A stretch of DNA of 64,000 nucleotides from Eucommia ulmoides (taxonomy: Eukaryota > Streptophyta > Magnoliopsida > Garryales > Eucommiaceae). Below, in pieces: positions 55,579 through 64,000 of this stretch; positions within the stretch are counted from its first letter, which is position 1; each line of letters starts with the position of its first letter. Below the pieces are notes generated by a model. That model was not told where the DNA came from. It searched no databases and saw only the letters and a list, made by a program, of their open reading frames with translations. The stretch is taken from assembly GCA_016647705.1 (NCBI GenBank), contig CM028333.1, positions 25,972,243-26,036,242 on the forward strand, written 5' to 3'. The translations under genes and the position numbers were made by a program.

Positions 55579-57150
55579 TGTTGGCCAAAAGAGCTACCTA
55601 AGAGGGTGGTAAATTGGGTAGTTACCAAATTTATACAATTAATTCCTTTACACACAAATAATCAACTTTCTAAGTAGATTATTATCTTTTTTACGCAGCG
55701 GATATGTGTTTAATACTATGTGCAACCAAACACAAGATAAAAAATAAATCAATGCAGCACACAAAAATTTATCCTCGTTCGATCCAACTAGTCTTGCCTA
55801 TGTCCAGTCCCCCGAGCTCCACGGAGATTTGCAATCCACTAAACCCTTGATTCCTTTACCAGGTAGGAACCAAACCCTTATAACTCGCGATTCTTTTATA
55901 GACACTTGTCCCTTTTAAATATCAAAATTTTTACTTTACAGCTATTGAATGCTATTCTTTCGGACAAGATTGAAATCTAGCGCACAAACAAACACTAAAC
56001 ATTATGTCAGGTCTACTAGTAGTAAGATACAACAAACTACCAATCATACCTTGATACATTTTTCATTGACGTTTTTGCCTGTATCGTCTTTTTCTATTTT
56101 TGTAGTTGTTGCCATGGGAGTTTTGTATTCTTTAGCATCTTCCAAGTCATATTTTTTCATTAACTCCTTGGTGTACTTGGCTTGATTAATAAAAACACCT
56201 TATTTGGTTTCCTTAATTTGCAACTCAAGAAAGAAAGTTAATTCTCTCATCATGCTCATTTCAAACTCAACATGCATAATCTTGACAAACTCTTGACAAA
56301 AATTCTCATTAATAGATCCGAATATAATATCACTCAAAAATAATTCAATTGCAGGATAAATCAAAACCTAATTCTTTTCAAGTGAAAATAATAACCTAAC
56401 CTTTTTACTAGGACAAAAATCAAACCCTAATCTTTTTTATAGGAAAAAGATTGAAACCTAACTACCCTGACTAGACACCATTCCAAACATGTCAAATCTA
56501 CTCAAGAACCCACAAATACAAAAAATGCAAGTTTCTTCCCACAAGGAATTTCTACCACCTCAATACAAATATAATCAATTAATTAGCTGAATAATTACTA
56601 CGTGATAGATGCAATGTAAAGCATTTAAAATCTGATTAATAAATAATGTGGATAACACAAATTTAGCAAGTAATCAAATAAATAGACAAAAATTGTTTAA
56701 AATAATATTCAAACTTGTAAGTTCAAAAACATTTTTTCTAACAATCATAAACCAAGTAATCAAGATAAATATAACTTTAAAGAAAATAATAAAACTTAGA
56801 AGGATCTCATAAGAAAACACCGAAGACAATGATTGACACGCAACTAGAACCCAAATCGGTGATGCCAAATAGCTAGCGCTTTAGATCAAGAACTTGAATT
56901 GAATCTCACGTAAAAATCTCGTCTTAAATCTCACTCTTAGAAAAGCTCAAACTAATTGTTCTTGATGTATTCAACTCAATTCCCACACATCTATATTAAT
57001 AGACCAATAACTAGCTCTCCAACGACTAACTTCTCAAAGATACGCCACTTAATGACACTCTTAGACCCCATATATGATTACCTTTCATTTAAGGTGTATT
57101 TCACTCAAAAATAACTTTTAATTCTATCATTTAATTCATCTAATTTGTTT
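55579..57150 (-). mobile_element. Copia LTR (minus strand) containing an RT fragment
   Basis: The plus strand starts TGTTGGCCAAAAGAGCTACC, the reverse complement of the LTR 3' end. The sequence aligns (reversed) with LTR parts near 4390-5766. At 55905-56332 it is interrupted by an RT fragment. The LTR 5' part is missing or unrecognisable beyond about 57150. Confidence 0.8.
55905..56332 (-). pseudogene. RT fragment embedded in a copia LTR
   Basis: The reverse complement matches 54070-54508 closely (roughly 90% by eye) and is better preserved in places: for example FFLELQIK and the ATTTATGG-type TPMATTTKIEKDD segment. The open frame seen on the plus strand (55949-56185) is its antisense. On both sides the flanking sequence is LTR: upstream GGTAGGAACCAAACCCTTAT, downstream the CCTAACC..TTTTTACTAGG stretch. 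It is therefore an insertion or template-switch product within the LTR. Confidence 0.85.
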
Positions 57151-57619
57151 ATCTTAAAACATTGACGTTTTTAATTAATTGGGTGATTTATTGAGAGATA
57201 TTCTTAAAATGAACTTTAAGAAGTTTTAAAATATTAATCAAGAATATTTATGTTTTAAATTGATTTATGTGGTTTATTGAGATATATATGTTAAATTAAC
57301 TTTAAAAGAGAAAATTTGATTCATTGAAATATTATCTCTACGAATATTTTTTCTTGAAAATTTTCCAAATTATAGTGAGAAATTATTTTTGAAAATTTTT
57401 GGGTTGAAAATAAACGTTTTAAAATCTTTCGTCACCACGTTTTTTAGATGACAAAGAGGGAAACATTGTATGATATTTTCTAAAAGAGTATTTGTTCTCC
57501 TAACCATAAATTAATGATTACAATTGTATTGGGAGAGAAGTTTACACAGGGGGAGAAGTTGTGTAAGGGGAGCAATAAAAAATGTTATGCTTATCTTGAA
57601 AATTTGAGAAAAAAGAAAT
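57151..57619 (+). other. Copia 3' noncoding region, left part
   Basis: AT-rich sequence, then from about 57430 TTTTTTAGATGACAAAGAGG, GGGAGAGAAGTTTACACAGG and GGGAGAAGTTGTGTAAGGGG. This is the G-rich segment that follows pol in this family. Interrupted by the inverted LTR at 57620; it resumes at 59788. Confidence 0.6.
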
Positions 57620-58931
57620 TGTCGACCCCAATATCTACCTAAAAGGGGGTGAATTGGATAGTGACAAAAATTTAATCAACAAATTCAAACACAAATTATT
57701 AATTCCCTAATTAATTATTATCATGTTAAGCAGCAGAAATGTGTTTAACAAAGTACACACCCAAACAATCAAAAAAATAACAATATGGCACAAAAAGATT
57801 TATATTAGTTCGGCAAGTTACTCTTACCTATGTCCAAGCCCCCAAGCTCCATAGAGATTTCGTAATCCACTAACCCTTTGATTGCTTTCCCAGGTAAAAA
57901 CAAAACCCTTATAATCCTAATTCATTTCAATTGCTCAGAATTGACCTTTACAACCTTGATTCTTTTCACAGGCTTAGAATCAACCTATCACACTTGCACA
58001 CTATTACAATTATCCTTTTCACAGGCTTAGAAAGTACCTTATCTCACTCTAATTCTACTACAAATAATCAAAACCTAATATTTTAAAATGCTAAAGATTA
58101 ACCTAATCTTTTTCGCAAGCTAAAGATCAAACCCTAATTTTTTTTCTTAAGCTAAAGATTAACCTTAACTACCATGATTAAACACCGTCTCAAATATATC
58201 TAATCCACTCAAACTTGCAAATATAAAAAATAGCAAGTTTCTTCCCATAAGAGCTTCTACCACCTCAATACAATTATGCTAAATTAATGTTTTGAAATAC
58301 TACGTGATATAATAAATTTGAGGCATAAATCTGATTTAATCAATTTAACGCACAAATAGTAAATAATCATATTTCACAAATAAAAAATGTTTTAAAAGAT
58401 TTTTACCATATAAGATTTGAAAACAATTTTTTTTAAAACACTTAATCCAAGTAATTAAAAAAAAAATCTAAGAAAGCAAATTAATCAACTTGGAAATATC
58501 TCATTGGAATTTCTTGAAAAGGATTATGATAACTCAGTGATGAACATAAATCGATGACCAAAAATTTTTAGTGCTTTGATCAAGAACTCTTTCGATATAA
58601 ATCTCATATAAATTTCAACATAAAATTCTGTCTTACGATAGCCAAAAGCTGAATGTTCTTAATTTATTTTTATGAAACCTACAAGTCACTATTAATAGAC
58701 CTATAACTAGACCTATAACGGCTAGTTTTCAAAAGATGTGTCATTAAATGACACTTTAAGACCCTATATGTCATATAGTTTCAAAAGAAGTACATTTCAT
58801 TTAAAAATAATTTTATAAAAGTTTGATTTGTTCCCCCAAAATGTTTTCAATTCAAAATCATTAGGGATAGGAAGTAGTTTCATCAATTTAATTAAAAGAA
58901 TAATTAAATATATGGACCAAATAAATAGGAA

Positions 58932-58967
<36 letters not shown>

Positions 58968-59787
58968 GTAAAATATTTAAATCCCTTAAAAACTAGTTTC
59001 AAATCGTAAAAAAAGATGAGGTTTGACCCAAAAAACAAGTCAATCGAAAAGCTGACTACGAACTGTCGGTTGACTAGCCTGACTGCTGGTCGACTGCCCT
59101 TTCCAACAGTTACTATTGTGACCATTGGCAAGCCTCTGGTAGGTTGACCGACCACTTGGCTAGTTAACCGATTAGATCAGAATGTCTTCATATTTTTTCT
59201 TTTTCAGCTACGGGAATGGTTAGTCGATCGACCCTACCCATCGGTTAACCGAATTGGCTAGTAGGTCACCCATTTAACTTCCTTAAGCTACTGTTTTTGT
59301 TAGTCGACCGACCCATTTTGTCGATTAACTGAATTAACCAGAAAACATATTATTTTATGGGCTAAAATTATTTTTTCACTTAAACACCATATCAAAAATA
59401 TTTTTATGATTTAACACTGTATAAAAACCATTTTAAGAGTTGGAACTTATTACTTCTTACAAACACATATAACATTATTCATGTTAAAGTGTCATGCATG
59501 ATCCTAATTCGGGTTACATTAGGAGTATAAAGGTAATAAGTTATTTTCACCTAAATGTTTTCAATGTTTTTAATGCTCTGAAAATCTTCATTATCTTCAT
59601 CTTACACTGGTCTTGAATTCCTTTGATTCTTCAATAAACATTTCATGAATTCTTCAATGATTAATCTTGTCGACCCATTTTTTTCTCATTTCAACCTATG
59701 GAACTTTTAATTTGAAATCACTGAATAAAATCATTAATTTCATAAAATATCAATATTTAATTGTCCATCAAAATATTAGGTTCAACT
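57620..59787 (-). mobile_element. Copia solo LTR (minus strand), ~2.17 kb
   Basis: The plus strand starts TGTCGACCCCAATATCTACC and ends AATATTAGGTTCAAC, the reverse complement of the LTR start GTTGAACCTAATATT. No primer-binding site lies beside its 3' end. It splits the 3' noncoding region of a plus-strand copia copy (57430-57619 and 59788-59915), so it is nested there. It carries GTCGGTTGACTAGCC-type repeats at 59040-59340 and an AC/TA microsatellite at 58929-58967. Confidence 0.8.
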
Positions 59788-60640
59788 TCTTTTTTCTCAT
59801 GAACTATTCTTAAACGAGTTAAAAACTCGTTCTCATGTTTAGGGGGATCATGGGTACATTTTTTATTGAGAAAACATCAAAGTTAATTGTCATCATCAAA
59901 AAGTGACAGATTGTTAAACCTAATATTTTGATGGACAATTGAATGTTGATATTTTATGGAACTAATGGTTTTATTGAGTGATTTCAAATTAGAAGTTCTG
60001 AGTGCTTTAATGAGAAAATAAATGAATAAAAAAGGATCAATCGTTGTAGATTTATGAATACGGAGATTTTATGAAGCAATTCAAGACAGGTTCAAATTGA
60101 AGACATTGAAGATTTTTGGAGTATTGAAGATATGGATGACATTGTGGTTAAAACAACTCATTACTCTTATACACTTAATGCAACCCGAATTAGGATCACG
60201 CACGATATTTTGAAATGAGATATCTTATGTGTGTCCTAATTAGAAGTGATAAATTCAAAATCCTAATTGATTTTTATAAAGTATTAAAATCATAAAAATA
60301 TTTTTGATAAAAAGTTGAATTGAGAAAATATTTTTAACACATGAAATTATGAGTTTCGGGTGAATTCGGTCAACTAACGAAACGGGTCGGTCTACTAATG
60401 AAAATAGTACCTTAAAGGAGTTAAAATGTGAACCCGCTGACCAATTCAGTCAATCAATAAGAAAGATCGGTTGACTAACATAACTATTAAATAAAAATAA
60501 ATAAATAAATAAATAAATAAAAGAAAATCACTAGTTGAATCTAGCAACAGCATAAGTGGCCAGTCGACTAACGGAAGACAGTGCAATGGTCAGAAAGTTA
60601 ACTGTTGCAAGGGTCGCTCGACCGACGACAGTTGATGCAC
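59788..60640 (+). mobile_element. Copia 3' noncoding end and truncated 3' LTR
   Basis: 59788-59915 matches 55190-55280 (AACATCAAAGTTAATTGTCA, AAAAAGTGACAGAT). The LTR starts at 59916 with TGTTAAACCTAATATTTTGA and runs to about 60640 through the CGGTTGACTAAC repeats, where Tat sequence begins. Contains an (AAAT)n run at about 60487-60520. Confidence 0.8.
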
Positions 60641-60814
60641 CCTAGATTTTTTGAAAGCAAAGTAAGTAGAGAACGAAAAGAAGAGAAAAACAAAGTTTCG
60701 CTCCTCCTTCTCGAAATTCTCAAAATCCGTTCATTTTCAAAAATGAGTTTACAGATACTTTTCTAGTCGCTAGTTTTGAAAACATTCTTTGGACCAAGAT
60801 TTATGTTAGAAAAT
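60641..60814 (-). other. Leader of the minus-strand Tat element E, truncated
   Basis: On the minus strand it follows the primer-binding site of LTR E; no coding content seen. Confidence 0.55.
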
Positions 60815-60823
60815 GAATTGCCA
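60815..60823 (-). other. Decayed tRNA-Arg-type primer-binding site (minus strand)
   Basis: The minus strand reads TGGCAATTC (from TGGCGACTC), next to the LTR tail CACCATTTAACCCTATGC-like sequence. Confidence 0.7.
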
Positions 60824-61090
60824 CATAGCATAGGGTTAAATGGTATGTTAAGTCACCGGAATTTTTAAAAAATCATTTTTATTATGAAATGGCCTAAGTT
60901 TTGACTCAAAACAGTTGGTCTTTTACCAAAGATTTCTTTAAGTTCGAGTGTCCGTTATGCTCGGTGAAGGTGTAAAATACCCCAATACATCTGTCCAAAT
61001 ACGGTACTTTACTCTAAAGCATATATATTTACTATCTATCGGCAGCAATAGATAAAACAAAATGAAAAATATTTTTTTGTATTTTTTTTG

Positions 61091-61261
61091 TCGACCGCAC
61101 CTGTAAAGGTTGACTATGTATCCCAGTTTTCGCTGGTAATCAGGTTGAAATGTAGGTCATCTGTTCAAGATGAACTGATTTTTATTTAGACAGGTGATCG
61201 AACCTGTATGTGGGTTACCTACGTATCTCAGGTAGCTAAGAATCAGGTCAATATATAGTTC
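61091..61261 (-). repeat. Two two-hairpin modules (LTR E, minus strand)
   Basis: Read on the minus strand, hairpin 1 is CTTAG-CTAC-CTGAG in one module and CCAG-CGAAAA-CTGG in the other. Hairpin 2 is AACC-CACATAC-AGGTT and ACCT-TTAC-AGGT. Flanks GACCTGATT and GATACGTAGGTAACC are conserved. Confidence 0.8.
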
Positions 61262-61466
61262 ATCTCAAGATGACTTTTTGTTTTGTTTTCTTCATTTTTA
61301 TGGGACAAGGACATGAATCACATCGATGAAATGTGGATAATCACTTTTGATTTTGTCAAGAATACTCCAACCGAACTCACTTGTTTAGGAAACTTTAGTG
61401 TTTAGGTTTAAGTTATTAGTTCAAAAAGGAAAAATAAAAAAAATAAAAAATAAAAAATAAAAATAA

Positions 61467-61469
<3 letters not shown>

Positions 61470-61517
<48 letters not shown>
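61470..61517. repeat. (TA)n microsatellite
   Basis: About 24 TA units after an AAATAA-rich run. Confidence 0.95.
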
Positions 61518-61520
<3 letters not shown>

Positions 61521-63157
61521 TATGTGCCAATCCTAACCGTAACTAAGAAAAACGGAAATATTTATGAACAAGGTCCACACTTATCCCTGAAAAAATAGAA
61601 GTCCTACCTTTATTCCGAATTTTTAGCCCCAACGGTCTCGAATGGTGTAGTGTATATATATATATATATATAAGGTACCAATTCACGAGCCTGATGACTT
61701 TGTTCCACGTTGTGATCTACACTATTGCAGAAATGTGAAGTTAGTTGTTATTAGTTAGTGGATAGCAGTCAGTAATTACAGGTTTGATTTGAGTTTTTTA
61801 GAGTTCAGTTTCATGTATTCTTGAGAAAATCGAAGATGTTATGCACAACTCATGGTGTGATTGATGCACTTGTCATTTTCTTCACAGGTTCTTCATGTTC
61901 CTGACATGTTCTTAATGTTCATGATGTTCTTGACATATTTTTGGATGTTTTTAACATATTTTGATGTTTTTTTACATGTTTTCGACAATTTTTACTTGTT
62001 TCTTGATATATATACTATATACATAGAATATGAATCTAATAACTAAACAAACATTAAATGATTGGCTTGCACATGGGATATTTATTGCATGATGTGATGT
62101 TTTTTGGTTCAGTTTGCTTGCTAAGTATTAATTACTCAAACTATTTCGGTTAGATTCCATTTAATGCTTTGGAGGTTCAATGTATGTAGCCTCCATGTGT
62201 TATTTTTCATTTAATGCTTGATCATGATAGTTGATTTGATAGGCATTGAATGCTCTTTGATGGGATGGAATTGGTTTTGTTAGTTTTATAACCGTTTAGT
62301 TACGTTTCAAGTAACTTGGTTTCCTAGAGATATTTTGCTCAAAATATATTGATACCTTGAATCTAGTCCCTCACTATCATTTCAAGCATTAAATTCTTGA
62401 TGTTAGGTTGATTTCATGGATCATTAATGGCTTGACTTGATGGAAAACCGAATCGGTTAGATTTGTAACTGATAGTTACTTTTCAAGTAAATTGATTTCC
62501 ACCTTAGATATTTTGGTAGGGAATATCTTGAAAATATCTTGGTATTTAATGATCATTAAATGAGTCATTAAATACATGATGATCCCATTCATGTGATGGG
62601 CTTTAAATGCTAGTCATGATGACTTCGATTTGGCTGGTTTCGAACCGAGTCCTAAATCTTAGTTACTTTGGGTAAGTTAGACTGTCATGAAAATTTCTTT
62701 AGCTCGATCAAGGTCTTTGGATTTATTTATGGATGATTTATACTTTTAATGAAAAAATAGAAAAGTATTTTTAGTGTTAAAAAGATTAAACTTGTGATAA
62801 TAAATATTTCAGGGGTCAAAACGGGTAATAAAGGTAATTAGTGAAATATCCTTAAATTGAAGGGTAGAAACTAATTTGTAGTCATACTAAAGGTGATTTC
62901 ATGAAAATCAACCTTTAATAATGTCATTGTAATCCCCCTTAACTCTAGGAATTTCAAGGTTGACTTGAAACGTTTACTTAACCAAATTCAATCAAATTTG
63001 ATAGTTTTATGGTTTCTTGTGTTTTTTGTTATTTTTCTATAGTATCCACTGTGATCTAAGGTAGAAATTCATTCCCTTAAAACCTGAGTCTAAAGTTTAT
63101 CTGAAATTATAGTTTTGATCTGATACTGATAAGGCGGGACAAAATGTGGTGTGTACA

Positions 63158-63394
63158 GCCGCCCCTCTTTATCATGCGAGTTTACTCGTAGTGACAAAGA
63201 AAGAGAGACAAACATTTTTTTTCCGTGAGACATGCAATTTAAAGACAGGAATTTAAATTTCACTGAGCAAAGTCGGGAGCATTCCTGAACTTCCCTGCAT
63301 CTACCCTATGAAAGCGGTAACAAATTTCCTAAAGGATGGCGACATACCGATCCTATAAGACTACTACTAGGTAAAGATGGAAACATACCGATCC
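63158..63394 (-). other. 3' UTR of Tat element E with polypurine tract
   Basis: The minus strand ends AAAGAGGGGCGGC before the LTR start (63158-63170), preceded by CTACGAGTAAACTCGCATGA. The equivalent at 53020-53073 is ATTATGAGTAAACTAGCATG. Nothing coding. Confidence 0.7.
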
Positions 63395-63640
63395 TAAAGG
63401 ATTTTCCCTGAAGGCGATTAATAAAGCCTCGTCCTACAAGGATTGCTCTCAAAGGCGACTATATAGAGCCTTGTCCTAAGAGGATAGTTCTCTCAAAGAC
63501 AACTATATAAAGGCTTGTCCTATGAAGATTGTTTCTCGAAGGCAACTGTATAAAGCCTGGTCCTAAGAGTAGGTCTCTCGAAGGCGACTATATAAAGCCT
63601 TGTCCTACGAGTACGTTTCTCAAAGACGATTGTATAAAGC
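63395..63640 (-). repeat. Tandem ~46 bp repeats in the 3' UTR of Tat element E
   Basis: About five to six units of GGCGACTATATAAAGCCTTG plus TCCTAAGAGGATTGTTTCTC. Cut on the right by a copia LTR. The repeat sequence is unrelated to the arrays at 20585 and 51872, although the position in the element is the same. Confidence 0.88.
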
Positions 63641-64000
63641 TATTGGCCCAAAGAGCTACCCAATAAGGGGTGAAATAGGTAGTTACTAAAATTTAAACAA
63701 TCAAGTCCTTTAAACACAAATAATTAATTTTCCAAAATCAATTATTATCTTGATATGCAACGAAAATATGTTTAATAATAAGTGTACACGCAAACACAAA
63801 ATATGAAATAAAGTAATACAGCACACAAGAATTTATCCTGATTTGACAAGTTACTCTTACATACGTCCAGTCCCCCGAGCTCTACAGAGATTCGCAATCC
63901 ACTAAACCCCTTGATTCCTTTACCAAGTAGAAACCAAAACCCTTACAATTTTCGATTCCTTTCACAAGCTCAGAATCAACCTTTAGAATACCCTGATTCT
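63641..64000 (-). mobile_element. Copia LTR (minus strand), 3' end only
   Basis: It starts TATTGGCCCAAAGAGCTACC (family TGTTGGCCC; terminal G to A) and continues with the AATAGGTAGTTACTAA, CCAGTCCCCCGAGCTC and GATTCGCAATCCACTAAACC segments also seen at 55579 and 57620. It runs off the window. Confidence 0.88.

Larger units (their letters stand above)
60824..63157 (-). mobile_element. Tat-type LTR E (minus strand), ~2.33 kb
   Basis: The minus strand starts TGTACACACCACATTTTGTC and ends ACCCTATGCTATG. Two two-hairpin modules lie at 61091-61261. The LTR is shorter than A-C: the TATA/R part is not recognisable, so an internal deletion is likely. Contains (TA)n runs at 61470-61517 and 61651-61672. 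Confidence 0.85.

Noticed and set aside
63395..63640. ACTATATAAAG in each repeat unit as a TATA box array
   Set aside because: It occurs in a 3' UTR repeat on the opposite strand to the element. The motif is repeated only because the unit is repeated.
1..64000. Host protein-coding gene, tRNA or rRNA gene, CRISPR array or bacterial-type operon
   Set aside because: Nothing in either strand supports any of these. All recognisable coding segments belong to retrotransposons, and the only rRNA-region sequence is the small plastid-like insert at 53513.

Overview
The window is plant nuclear DNA, most likely from a eudicot with a large repeat-rich genome. It is AT-rich, has no recognisable host gene, and is almost wholly built from decayed LTR retrotransposons nested in or abutting one another. 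Three groups are recognisable. (1) Ty3/gypsy elements of the Tat/Ogre type: a TGGCGACTCC primer-binding site matching tRNA-Arg, LTRs starting TGTAGACACC-like, and a Cys-His gag knuckle. (2) Ty3/gypsy elements of an Athila-like type: a TGGCGCCGTTGCCGGGGA-like site matching tRNA-Asp, a retrotransposon gag fragment, and the conserved GGGAGGCAACCCAAG motif near the 3' end. (3) Ty1/copia elements of a SIRE-like type: a TGGYATCAGAGC site matching initiator tRNA-Met, LTRs of about 2.1 kb, and gag-protease-integrase-RT-RNase H order.

Layout. 1-3660: minisatellite and a minus-strand Tat LTR with leader. 3661-7014: copia LTR and gag fragment. 7015-24873: tandem Tat array (LTR A, LTR B with a nested gypsy solo LTR, a pol-less internal region, LTR C, start of a second internal region). 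24874-31787: the best-preserved copia element, with a 638-codon open pol segment but no 3' LTR. 31788-36377: Tat-related DNA with a duplicated antisense segment and a long array of a two-hairpin module. 36378-41661: a non-autonomous Athila-like element. 41662-51871: a minus-strand tandem of the same gypsy family, interrupted by a solo LTR of about 2.56 kb. 51872-53793: Tat 3' UTR repeats and a partial LTR carrying a probable plastid DNA insertion. 53794-60640: copia fragments in both orientations, forming inverted repeats. 60641-63640: minus-strand Tat LTR and 3' repeats. 63641-64000: the end of a minus-strand copia LTR.

None of the elements looks autonomous. The most interesting structure is a repeated two-hairpin motif in the transcribed part of all full-length-type Tat LTRs. 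Its stem sequences differ between copies while the two sides stay complementary. A second theme is arrays of perfect short palindromes (cores CCTAGG, CCGCGG, CTGCAG, GTCGAC) in the promoter part of unrelated LTR families. I worked by eye: family names rest on motif recognition, and boundaries carry an uncertainty of a few to a few tens of bases unless a terminal motif is stated.
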